Shown here piece after piece: positions 23,305-35,266 of a stretch of DNA of 64,000 nt. The first letter of the stretch is position 1. The number at the start of each line of letters is the position of its first letter. A program made the position numbers and the translations under genes. This DNA comes from Phytoseiulus persimilis (taxonomy: Eukaryota > Arthropoda > Arachnida > Mesostigmata > Phytoseiidae), in the NCBI GenBank assembly GCA_037576195.1, contig CM075102.1, positions 13,450,745 through 13,514,744 of the forward strand, in the 5' to 3' direction. The notes below the pieces were generated by a model. It searched no databases. It saw nothing but the letters and a program-made list of their open reading frames with translations, and was not told where the DNA came from.

Positions 23305-25240
23305 TTACTTTCTGAAAAACACGGAATCATCAACTGGGCTCCGTAGTATGAAGCTCATGCGGTCTCCCTAACACATTCAATGGCCAAATGCTGACTATTG
23401 TGACTTCTGGCAAGAGACAAATGACGTCGTCGCCTGATGATATTGCGCTCGCTTGCTCTTGACAAGTTTGTGGCATCGCTCAAAGTGACTGCGGAGCCCG
23501 CTCAGATACGTGATGAACCGACACTTCGCTGGAAACTCGTGGTGGGTTCCTGGCGCTCTCAGAGTGTGACTTGCAAGGATGAAATCTGAGCTTGACGGAA
23601 GAATGGCTGCCTGGTCACTGGATAGGCGCCCTGAGCAATAACGGCCGGAATTGTTTTAAACGAGCACACGGGACTCCGGTCCACGGGCGAGACTCTTTAG
23701 TGGATTTTCCGAACCCCTCCTCGTCATTTATCCAATGTGGAGTTCCTGTCCTGAAATATGCAAAGGCTCCACCAGAAGGTAACCGTTCCACCGGGAAGTT
23801 CTCATGTTTCGATGAGATTCTAACTCCATAAAGATGCGAGGCATTGGTCCCGTTTCTCCCCGACGCGCAACACATACAGCCCCGATCCTTTCCATCCGGA
23901 TCGCTGATCCGAATACCAGTGATTCCATCGCAGTGATTATCGCGATTTCCCGCAAAACGGTGCTCCTGGATGTGACGACATGGGGTCCTCGCGGAACCCC
24001 TCGGAACGCTCGCGCATGGATGAAGTCTAATGCTCCTCTGAGTCCCCCGCCCCCACGCCGGGAAAACCACAACAACGCTCGATCGTTTTTTTGTGATTGA
24101 TCATTCAGCATGAAACGCCGAGCAAATCCCTCTGTGTCCCGCGTTCTCCAGGATCGATGTGATCGCGTGTGCAGCACCTCATTAAGCTCCCTCAAGTGCT
24201 GCCTCCGAGCGGAGATGTCGCTCCGGCGCTTTGCCTCGGGGAGTGAGTCAGGGAAGACAAGTACTATGCTCTCCAAACTCTATCCTCACCGAAGGGATCC
24301 GTTCTCCGACTCGAAGAACAGATTCGCTCATTCACGTTGCCAGCGTCGCGTGGGAAGCTCAAACAGCTCCCGAGCCACTCCCGGAGTTACTCAGCTCGCC
24401 CGGAGTGCTCAACGCGATAAGAAGCTGTCAAGCAGCAACCGTTTCCTGGTGGACTCGTTGAGACAGTTCAGCAGGATTCCAGGTGTTGCTCAGGGAGCCG
24501 CTGGAAGAACTGAAACAACGCTCCATAAATAAATTGTGCACGCCCCGACATGTCCCGAGGCGCTGCACCCATTGTTTTTCGGAGAGCCGTGGAAGGATTT
24601 TTGGTCCTCCTTCTCACCATCTGGCTCGGTCGGTGTGTTTAAGCCGACCGGAAACGTGGCCGTCTCAATCGTTTCTCGCAGTCGACTCAGCGGAACTCGC
24701 AGCCTGGCCTGCAACTAATTAGACTCTAATCAGCGGAAGATGATCAAAACTCGCGTGTTCAGCTTGTGAGCAGAAACGTATCCGCCGTCGACGTTCGCCA
24801 GTGACTATGTTTAGCTTGGGGCCCTTGCTAACTCACAAACTGTCGACAACAAAGCCTGTGTCGCAGCGATGATAGTAGCACGAGGTTTGCGTGCCTCCAG
24901 GGGTTTGAACGGCGAAAGGGTGAAAGAGGAGAAGGCTGCCCAGATCCGTTCACGCTCTCTGCACACGGGTGGCGATCACGTGAAGCAAGTCGTTTGGCTC
25001 GATGCCGCAATTCGGTATCCATCCCACGTCAGGCTATCAGCCTCCGGAACGCGCTCTCTCACAACTTCACTTTTTCGGATAATCTCTCGATGTTCCTCCC
25101 AGCGATGGTCGACTCGCGCTCGAGCACGCGTATTAGACTTGTTCCCAGAGTTAATCCAGTTTGCAGCCTGCCCCACTTCAGGTTGGAGCGCTGTCGTATA
25201 ATTATTTTGACTGGCGGGGCAGGCTCTCGTAATCCGCTGA
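23305..25240. other. No supported gene
   Basis: Several overlapping open frames of 80-182 codons occur on both strands between 23.6 and 24.5 kb, including 23728-24276 on the minus strand and 24110-24532 on the plus strand. None carries a recognisable domain or a convincing splice pair. No repeats were seen. Confidence 0.4.
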
Positions 25241-25244
25241 GTTC

Positions 25245-26869
25245 GTGCTGACGATTCGCGCTGTGTGCATTGTGGGAACCGAAAGTCAAACTCTGATTCG
25301 CGCCGAATCACTCATCGGAGATGCTCCGCGAATGTTGAGGCGCAGCAATCTCAGGCCGAGCGGGAAACAGGCCGTGAACGGATGGGAAAGCACACAGACG
25401 TGCGAGGAAATCTTGGAGCAGCGCGCGCCAACAGCAGAGCAACATCGAGGCCGGAAGAGGGGGAGTTTAATCGCAGCTTCTCCTCCAGCAACCGACGGAC
25501 CCGTGGAAACATCATCAGGCCAGACAGAGCCGACTGATAAGCAAACAACTGTCCGCCAGAATCGGGCAGACATAAACAAACTAACACTGTCAGGCGAAAC
25601 GTCTCGGAACAACACCAGAGAGACGTTTACGCGCCACTGACTGAGCAACTCGCTCACATGTCCCCCGATCACGGAATCACGCGGTGCGGATTCGTTCAGG
25701 ATCGAAACAGCTGATTGCGTTCCGCGCGTTCACTCGAAAGCTCGTCGTGTGGAGGGCTCTGGGACCCCCGCAGGATCCAGCGGTTTCATGACACGCAACA
25801 TTCCATCGACGGTAACGAGAGAGCCTCTGAGTGCAGCGGTTTCCAGACTGCGTTCCGAAGCTCCAAACGAGAATCGCGCACTGGCGCCATCTCCTGATCA
25901 AGAGACCTGGTTTGCACGAAATACTATCATCCCGCTTCCTCGTCCTGCTGATCAAGTCTGCCGCAAGCAAGCTATCTCTGCTGCCAGCTGGCATCCGTGT
26001 CCTTCTGGAATGATCGCCACATTTCATCGCGCTACGCTATACTCCCGCTCCCTCACAGCTGAAAAAGCCCGGGATTCAACTCCTTGACTTTAGTTGACCG
26101 GGCGTCCTCTTTCCCGGGAACCGCGGTCGCCGAGTTGCAATCGGACGCAGTCGGCTTTGAACAATTCGGCGAGTTGAAGCACGCGAGGCTCCAGCTCGGG
26201 AAGTTCTCAAGCTCCACTTGCCGATCCCCTAGAAGGTCCTCACTCCGACTGCCATGACGGGCAAGACTTCGGATCCGGATCTGGCTGCCCTGTTTTTTAA
26301 ACTCCTGAATTTCCGTGAGCATCCAAGCAACCTCCCCTCGGGGAGCGGTCCGTGGAAGCTCTCCAATATTCTGGACGGTGACGGAAAGCGGCAAGTGCGG
26401 ATTAACAACGGGAAAACGAAGAAGCACGAGAAACTCGAGAACGTGATCGCGCTCTTTCAGGTGGGAACATCGGCTGCAGGGAAGAGATCAAGGAGTTAGA
26501 ACGTCTGCCGGGTATAACCGCGCTCGTCGACCGTCTCCTCACTCGGGGGCTGCGTCACAAGACGCGCGGCCGGATGGCGCATCGGAGGAGGAGATGGAGG
26601 AAAACGAGGAAAAGTCAGCGTCGGTGAGCGAGAACTCCCGAAACACCTCTACAGAGTCAGAAGACCAACCGAGCGGCCGAGTCAACTGGGAGGCCAGTCA
26701 GTCGGGCGAAGATTTCGCTCGCTCGAAACAAAAGAACATCATCATCGGGCTCATTTGCATAGTATTAATGATGAGATCATTGTTCGAATCAGCTCGCCGC
26801 TCCCGACGGCTTCCTCGTGCGACTGAACGGACGGACGGAATGGATGAGCTCATGACTTTTCATTCTTAA
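25245..26869 (+). CDS. Candidate gene or pseudogene, frame-broken; acidic, membrane-segment C-terminus
   Basis: A chain of plus-strand frames reads like protein with many G-initial codons. The frame runs from 25245 to a TGA at 25638, resumes in the same phase to about 26065, then shifts by one base near 26062 (A run), 26252, 26472 and 26540 (G run), every time in the same direction. The last part, 26546-26866, holds SEEEMEENEEKSASVSENS, an acidic Ser-rich stretch, then NIIIGLICIVLMM, a single hydrophobic segment, and a basic tail ending at TAA. That order would suit a C-terminally anchored membrane protein. I recognise no family. The strand is purine-rich here, so wrong frames also look coding (25265-25537 does). 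This may be a pseudogene, a gene with indel errors or a compositional artefact. No start codon is proposed. Confidence 0.35.
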
Positions 26870-27288
26870 ACGATGTCTCCAGTCCCGGAGGGGAAGCTGC
26901 TCCTGCGTTCTCAACGTCCGCACGCAGTTCAAAGAATCACCATACAGAGCCCACGACAAACTGTAGCCAGCGCTTAATGTCCCTGGGCGCCTTGAGAAAA
27001 CTCGTCCTGTTCCCGGAGGAAACGCATCTGGAAACCCCTCGATAGCCTCGTGAGCCTCCTAAGCTGTCCCTTCGCAGAATCCGTCCTCCGTGGCTTGCGT
27101 TGGCCTTTTTGACGCTTTGTAGTAAATCTGTTTATTGATGGGTGATGATTGCGAATTCGGCGCCGGACAAGCTGCAGGCGAACCAGCGCGTTAAGACATG
27201 ACCCGCGATCAGGCTCACACTTATTCCATTACGGTCGAGTCCCGCTGGGAGCCCAGCGGGGCTCCGCAGGGAAGGTGGCATCCATATT

Positions 27289-27320
27289 CGTTCGTTCGTT
27301 CGGTCGTCCGTTCGTTCGCT
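27289..27320. repeat. Imperfect TTCG tetranucleotide repeat
   Basis: TTCGTTCGTTCGGTCGTCCG followed by further TTCG units forms an imperfect tetranucleotide microsatellite. Confidence 0.8.
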
Positions 27321-28790
27321 TATTCCTTCCTCATCTCCCTTATAGCCTTAGGCAGCTGCAGTCGCTTTTTTCGCGGCGTATTTCGCCCCTTAGATCAGAA
27401 AACGGCAGAAACGATGATGATGACGTGGATCCTTCATAGACACCCTTGTCATCGACTGCGAACTAAACGTGATGACGACACGAAGACACGGCCGGCTGCA
27501 GTCGGGGGCGATGGCACGGATCGAGACATTCGCGTCGGAAAAGGATAGAGAGACGAGATAAAAAGATGGTCGAATATGGCGGATAGCGGAGCAGCAAACC
27601 ATGAGGAGGTGTTGGCTGGTTTTTCTCAGGAGCGATGTTCTGCCCGCGCACCGGGCGCACTGATGATCGGTTGGGTTCCTCCGCAAGACGTGACTGGTGG
27701 CAAGAATCGTGTTCTTCAAATAATTGCATCCAACACCTTCTCTTCGCTTGCTGAGGTTCTGCGCGACTGCATCAACGTCGGGGGTCATTCCCTCTCGAAG
27801 CGGGCGGCTGTCTATTCTCGTTGTCAGAGGGTTGCCCGTAGCTGCAGGGTTCCGAACCGAGTGCTCGCTTCCGATCAACTGCTTCCAACTTTTTTCCGGT
27901 CAGCCGAGCAGCAGCTGCGCCCTCCCCCATCTCCAGCCGGCGCCCCCCACCGACACCAAGCGATCGAGCAGGCGGGCGGGTGGGCAGTGTGTTTTTGAAG
28001 GGAGAAACTTTTGTCCTCGCGCCGCTTCTCTGCAAGGCTGGATTCTTGCTTCGCTCTCGTTCTCTATCCAAAGCAGCATGTCATTAAATGCCGGTGCCAG
28101 AGCGCCTCCCTGCCCTTCGCCGCAATCGCTGTCCTCCGCCACAGAACGCGCTTAAAGACACCCTTTACGCGGAAGCAGCAGCGACACCAACGACGCTCCG
28201 CTCCGCGATAATGCAGCCCGTCAACCGCCTTCCCGACGACAAAACTGTGACCCTAATGCACTATGAGCCCCACAGCGATAAAATCAGGAACACTGATTCG
28301 GAAGGCGGGAGAAATCAATGGAGATCACGCCAGCTCATGCCACGAGAGCTGCCAAGGAAGCGGCTCTGGTGTGATCCTGCCACGCATGTCAACTTGTTGG
28401 GGGAAATATCATTCACCTACGAATCTCTGAGTACTTTGCGGGTTCCTCCTCGGTTCCTGTCTCCGGCTCGCGCCCGAGGAGAATGAAAACCTGGTTACGT
28501 CTACGAACTAAACGTGATAGCAAACGGGATATAAGTGTTCCGGCCTCCTGGTCGAGAAAGCGTCAACGGGATTATGCAAGCAGATCGCACAGATCACTCG
28601 ACCGTCGAGTCGATGATTCCCTCAACGGGAGAGTTTTCCTCGAGGCGCGAAGAAACGTCTTGAATACAGGGTTGCAGCTAGACTCAGTAGTCTCTCGCTC
28701 TTACTCTACCGCTCAATAGAGAGGGAGTCGGGGGCAAAAAGAGGAAATTCTACAGCTCCCATCGTGACTGTGGACGATGACGGCACTTTT

Positions 28791-28806
28791 GGAGAGAGAG
28801 AGAGCG
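28791..28806. repeat. Short GA microsatellite
   Basis: About seven GA dinucleotides in a row. It could be a GAGA-factor-type site or a simple microsatellite. Confidence 0.7.
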
Positions 28807-31458
28807 GCCTCTCGATTCAGCTGCATCTTATCCCGACGGAGTCGAAGTCATTGCACGAAGAAGAGTGAGAAAATCTCTCCCTCTCCCCCTCCAAGTCTGG
28901 CGGGTCTGCCACGAACGCTTGAGATCTTTCGCGTTGATACATTCGCAGGTACGACATTTGATGGTGGAGGACAGAAACGAAGTCAGAATCACTCCAATCA
29001 CAGTCAGTTCCCTGACAGGTTGTGGTCGATTCCAATTAATTCCAGGAACGGAATAGTTCCGCGGTTCGCAAGAGCCGCAGCTCAGACCTATTTGCTCTGC
29101 GACGACATTGAGAATGACGAACTTCGGTCCCGTGCGCGACAACCGAGCTCATCACTGATGCAGTGAATGACCATGGGGCAATTCGATCTCGCGGCCTGAC
29201 ATTTACCGGTTTGGGAGAGCTAATACGGCCGACATCACTTTTACCGGTTGAAACATGAGATTAGTCTGCAATAATGGAAATGTCAAGGATGTTTGGAGTT
29301 TGGAGCACAGTGTCCAAATTCGGAGGCCTCAGCCCCGAAGCACCTCGGAGCGTTTCTTCTGGGATCCGGTGGAAATCGTTTTCGGCTGATAATGCTGGAC
29401 TGGATACGTGACGCATTATCGAAGGAAACAGAGGAAGATCGACCGCCGGACCGAGTCAGCGACCAGCAGAGCTTCCGAGCGTCTGTCCGGATGAGTGCGT
29501 AGCTACTACTGAGATCAGAAAGTGGGGACATTACACGCCGGGAACAAGTCTTCTAATGAGTCGTCCATGTGTGTGTGCGTTGCCGTGCTGCCGGTGTATT
29601 TGCTAGCTAATGGTCACTTATATAGACAGGCGGTCACAACAATGAAGATCAACAGGCGCGGATCTACTTTTGAAGTAGCAACGGCTGTGCGCGCCACTGC
29701 TCTCTGAGGGTGGGTGCGACGGGGATGTCCGAGCCACGGAGGGTCTCGTTCATGTTCTTAGATGCTGCAGCCGCCTCCGGAGCCGCACATGTGGCTGCCG
29801 CTGCCACCAACTGCAATTGGCGAACTAATGATCTCTTTCCGGAAGGAAGTCCCGGATGTCGGACCGGAAGCTGAGTTGGCCCGCTCTTTGTAGCGAGTAT
29901 GTGCTCGTGCTTGTCACCTGTCTTGTAGTTGCTCGCAGAACTAGCCGGTCAGGTAGATAGGCAGCGGGTCTATCGGTTGGTGGTGGCCGAGCCAGGGAAG
30001 GCTCCATATTTCCGAAGAGGAAGCAAAACTGAGCCCGGGTGCGCGGACGATGATTCCGAGTATTTCATTGGATTCCGGAGCTGTCGTCCGCATCGGAGTC
30101 TGAGCCCGATGCATCGTCCGTCGCAGAATGAGCCTCCCGTTGCTCAACCTCTCATTCGGATCCGGCATGAAGAGGGCCTGGAATCGGGCGTTTCGGGGAT
30201 ATGCATCTCATTGAAGTCGTGCAACTTGCACGCGAGTCTCGGGCAGTCCACTCGGAGGACTCGGTTCGCGAAGCTAGAACCTCAAGGGATAATTTTCCGC
30301 TCTCGGCGACCCGCACCTTGGAGCCACGAGTGTACATATATACCAGACGTTCCGATTCGAAGACGTCTTCTCGAATGTGATTGCACGATGCTGCTCTTAC
30401 CTCGGCCCGTCCAGAAATGCGGACGCTTCCGCAGTCTGTTGACTCATTGATTGGCAGTTCTCGGTCCATACGTGATTCCGAATCCACCAAATGAGCTGTC
30501 GAAGTGGAAGCTCGCATGATGAAGGAAACGGAATTTCCAGGAAGCCTTCAGCGACGCATTTGGTTCATGAATAAAGTCGGAGAGGACAGCACGCAAGGGC
30601 TGCACAAAAAGTTTCATCGCAGCCGGACCTTCACCGGGGACTGGTTGTTAAATTAGGGGACGCAACGAGCTGTGTAATAGTCTCTCCGGAAGTGTGGCAA
30701 CATGTACGCGATCTGGTGTCAGGTGCGAACCAGCGTTTAGGGCGTCACGATCATTCATCTCGGCTGTTTTTACATTGAACGTGCAATCAAGACGCCCAGA
30801 GCAGCTCCTCCAACGATGCATGTGCTCCAAACATTCTGTTGGAGCCATTTCGCTTCAGGAAAGGGTGAGCTTCCCATGCCCGCGCACGGAGGACTCCCAC
30901 ACTCGAAAATGCACGTCACATGTGATGCTGAATGAATTCCCCGGAGGAGGGTCGCTGCATTCCAGATACTTCAACTTCATTGAGTATTTCCGCACATCCC
31001 TACAACATGGAGGAATTAGATATGATTCTACCGACGATCGAGAAAACAGATACACAGGACTCGAGCCCGGGTTCGCGCCGCGGGGCTCTCGGAACGGGGC
31101 GGTCGAGCAGAATGGAGTCAGGGCCGTCTCTCCCGGAAGCTCCCATCCCTCATGGGTCGCGGGAGGTCGAAGGTGACCGAACCAGCTCGTTCTCTTGAGT
31201 ACTTCCTCGCTCGTTTCCAAGGACGTCAGCACTACGACACGCTCCCAGCCCGGAGGAGATGGGAATCGGTTCCTCGGATAGAATATTCAGTCGCATAGCG
31301 TTCATTATTTAAGCATGAGAATTCGTTTGTGTACGTGTGTTCGTGTGATCCAATCGGGGTCACTCTCATTGTTTCGCAACATGTGGACTCCGACGTCAGA
31401 GGGCTAGAGCTCGGCGGAAGATCAACACTACCATTCCGCTATCTGAGGTGACCGCCTC

Positions 31459-31497
31459 TACCCTCTCTCTCTCTCTTTATTTCTCTCTTTCTCTTCG
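31459..31497. repeat. CT-rich microsatellite
   Basis: A CT dinucleotide run followed by TTTATTTCTCTCTTTCTC makes a 39-base pyrimidine tract on the plus strand. Confidence 0.8.
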
Positions 31498-34400
31498 GAG
31501 ATCGCGATTCTCACACTCCGAACCGTGCATCTGTGCTTCGAGCGGTGATTTCTGATCGTTGGATAACACGTCATATTTAGTATTCGGCTCACAACCGGGT
31601 CACAGTGAGAATGGAGTGCGACTACGCAACTCAGGGTCACTCGCATGAGGGACGATCGAATGTCATCGCAACATTCCAAGAAAGTCTTCGATCCACCTCG
31701 TCACTGATCTGAAACATTCATCCCGTGCCCCACACTTCCTCAGAATCGAAAAATACTGCGCTGCCGCACACAATCGGGTGCAAACTCATGCTGGCTGCAG
31801 CTCGAGATTTGAGGCCAAAACATTCTCGTATGTAGTGGACTCCTCTCAATTACGTACTGCCGCTCCCAATGATTGTCTATTCCTATGTCCAGGTCGGGCT
31901 CCTCTCACGTCGACGGTCCTCTCGTGGATCAAAATTCACAATGTGTTCTCCGAATTGTCTCTGCTCTGAAGGTTCCGAACGATCCGTTTGGAATCGAGCT
32001 ACTTTCAACATTGATCAATACCGTCGTTCTGCAATCGGCTATCCATGGATGATTGTCCGTTGACGCATGTCGAGCAAACTATCGGCTCTGTACATTCCGT
32101 ACGCATCAACGGATGTCCTGAATCGTTTTGCACAGCCTCAGGCGTCTTCGGTTCCCAGACGAGCATACGCTGTTTGGAGGCGCGCCTCGCACTTGAACAT
32201 CGACGAAAGAAGAATGCGCAACCGAATCTCTAAGCTGATGGACGCAATTGTCTCACAAGGCCGTGGTGGATCGCCCGCACGGTGTGGTTAGACTGCTCGA
32301 TCGCTACTCGAAAACTTCGTTTTCACTCTTCGTTCTCGAGGGGATGAAAACCGTTCTAAGAGAGAGCGTAGTCGGTGAACTTGATCTCAGCGGCGGAGAC
32401 CGACCTCGACGCTTGGCCCCCGATCTCCCGCTCGATGAACATCCTCCCGATGGGACTACGCCAATATTACAACAGAAGTATGGAACGGCATTTCAATATG
32501 GCGGGATTCGGGAACGGAACGGATTCAAACGATGATTCCCCGCATATCTCGCTCTATCAGTGTCGTTACCGGGCTTTGTGGGAGAGTGAGGGTTTTCGTT
32601 CGTTTGCGATCCCTGCTCCCGATTTGGAGCGATCATCATTCACCACTGGAGCTGCAAAGTTTGGCCATTGTGCCGAAAACGCGCACTTCCCCGTTTTCCG
32701 GCCCAATTCGAGCATATTCTTCTATTCCTTATTCTCGTGTCAAAAATGCCTCGTATCGCTTCTGAGATGTCGATATTCTGATATTCCCATCAGGAATTTC
32801 AAGGCAACCGTACAAGAACGGATGGCGCTCGATCCGGGAGAGGTTCCTCGCCTGAGCTGGAACTTGAGTGTCACATCCCGTTTCCTTACGTCTCGTTTCT
32901 CAACAATCACTTGTGCTTCTTTTGCCGCGTTTCTTTGATATTTTTCGAACGCTGAAACTTCTTAGCTCTACTCATTTCTCGCTACTCTCACAGATCGCTC
33001 CCCCAGATTTGCGAGCTGCAGCTCACTCAGCCAATAACTCGTCCCGAATCATATCGGATTGTTTCTTGGTCTGATGTGCGTATGTGAGTATGCGACTCCA
33101 ATAACGAGTCATTCCGTGCCAGCGTAGGTGGCGGATCATCGAGGTTCCAGCGCCGCGGATCAGTGGTGTTCCCTCCTTGTCAGGTTTGGGCCACAGTCGG
33201 GTTCAGAGGACCACAGGTCGCTCCCGGCAGCGTCTCAATCGCCAAAAACCGGGTGCAAGGAATCGATCTACCGAACAGGTGAGGTTATGAATTCGTTCTC
33301 TTCGACACAGTTTTCAGCTTCGAGTCACCGAAGTTCCCATCGATCGCCCTCCCTTCGTACCCTTGAGCGATTTTCTTGCCTCTACGGCTCAAGCTCCGTG
33401 GCGTAATGAAACTGGGTCTCACTGGGATTCAATGTTGGGGTATCGGATAAAGTTCGGAATATAGAAGCCAAACGCCGCTTTCGCATCAAGCGCGAGCGAA
33501 TCGGCGCGGCATCCTGTTCCAAGCTCCAGGAGCCCATGGTGAGAACACAGTCAACAGCTCACGGAATCGGATGTCACTCGCGGGCGATTCGAGCGACGAC
33601 AGGTGTCTGCCGCCAAAGAAAGGTGCGAGAACCACTGCTCCCCTGGAATTGAGCTACGCGAAATAGGTAGGCGGAACTACGTCCAGTTTCAAGAGGGAGC
33701 GCTGCGAATATATCAGAAGTCGTCGTTGCGGTCGGGAACAGGTTTCAATACAAACCAGGACCGAGAACCGGAAAGCTGGGCTTGAGAGAACATCCCGGGC
33801 ACTGAGTTGTTGCGGTTTGACGGGGTCTGCGAAGTCGCCGATCGGCCAGCTCGCGAACAGGAGAATTTTCCTCTGAATTCACGGAGCGGAGTCGATTAGG
33901 AGAACGGAGCGACTCTTCGGGCTGTTCGGTTCGAGGTATCGTCGAAAGGGTGGTTCGACGAGTGAGTTCACTCGGGAATCAGTTCGGGAGTACAACGTTC
34001 GACTAGCGCTCCGGTTCAGGAGACTGGCTCTGGCTGCGTCAGAATCGCCGAGTCGAAGACAGCGAAGACGAGCGGGACGCGGCCCGTTGCCAGAGATTGC
34101 GGCAGCGATTGAATCCTCGGAGAGGTTAAAGCATCGGCTGGTCCTTACGCCGATCTCACCATTGTGAGTCTTCTCGAGGCGAGATGTATTGACCGAGCGG
34201 AGCTCGTCCATTGGACCGCGCACGAGCTTTTGTAGTGAAAAGGGGAAAAATGGAGAAGAAAGCGCTCGAAAGTCCAGCGTTGATATCCGGCTTAGCGAGA
34301 GCTGGAAGCATTGTTCGGATGGGAGTGCGAAGGCGAGTGTGCAATAAGCGCGCATCGGCCAGCGTGTGAGAGATTTGGGCGGCGATCGTTCTGAAATAAG

Positions 34401-34729
34401 ATTTCATTATTGCTGAGGAAGAATGAGATTATTATTAACGAATAAAGCCGAGCCGGAGAAGGAGGTTGAGAGGGACGTCGGCCGACGAGTCTCAGGAGAG
34501 CTCCCAGAGAGCCGGAGAGAGATGATGGAGTTGGCCGGAGTGAAAAGCCGAGCAACGAGCCAACCCGGTTATCTGAACAGGCTCTTGTCGTCGACGTCGC
34601 CGTCGTCTTACTCACTTACAATGGCACCGTTCATTGTGGTGTCCTTCAGTGGAACAATTAGCCGAGACTCTTCACTCTGGGACCGAAAGTTCAAAGGGTA
34701 CCTCGACCTATCAATCTATTTATCCAGCC

Positions 34730-34783
34730 AACCAACCAACCAACCAGCCAACCAAGCAACCACCCAACCGACCGACCGACCGA
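34730..34783. repeat. CCAA/CCGA tetranucleotide microsatellite
   Basis: Consecutive CCAA-type units with single-base variants change into CCGA units. This is an ordinary compound microsatellite. Confidence 0.9.
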
Positions 34784-35224
34784 GTTCTGCTGCAGGGCTA
34801 TCCTTTACTTTTCTGCTACTTCTTAGCAGCGACGGGGTCTAATGCTGTTTCCGGCGGCGGACAACTGCTGCCCTACGCAGATCCTTTTTGGTCCGAAGTG
34901 AACTTTCCTCCCACGGCTCTGAACGCGGGCAAGCCACTCCGAACTTTCACCTGTTGCCAGCGATCCAGAACGTGACACGACCGAGGCAACTTGGCGATTC
35001 GATCCCCTCGTCTAGTGACTGGCGGATTGACACTCTTTTGGCTCTTCGCAGTCCTCTCTCATTCCACCATAGCGGTTGACGAAGCCCGTCTCCTTGAAGC
35101 CTGTCCCCTTCTCCTTTATTCTCCAACGGACGACGAGATGGCGCGCGACGAGGGCGCGGTCCACGTCACCAGCTCCGTGAATCGACAGGTAAAGGAGGAG
35201 ACACTCCGCCGGTGCCAGGATGCG

Positions 35225-35266
35225 CTCCTCAGGATGAGCTCCTCAGGATGAGCTCCCCAGGATGAT
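35225..35266. repeat. 14-bp tandem repeat, three units
   Basis: The unit CTCCTCAGGATGAG occurs at 35225-35238 and 35239-35252, with a slightly altered third unit to 35266. A partial unit (CCAGGATGCG) precedes it. Confidence 0.9.

Noticed and set aside
25265-25537. Alternative 90-codon plus-strand frame rich in Glu and Arg
   Set aside because: It scores as coding only because the strand is purine-rich; the overlapping frame 25245-25640 scores similarly, which shows the limit of the test.
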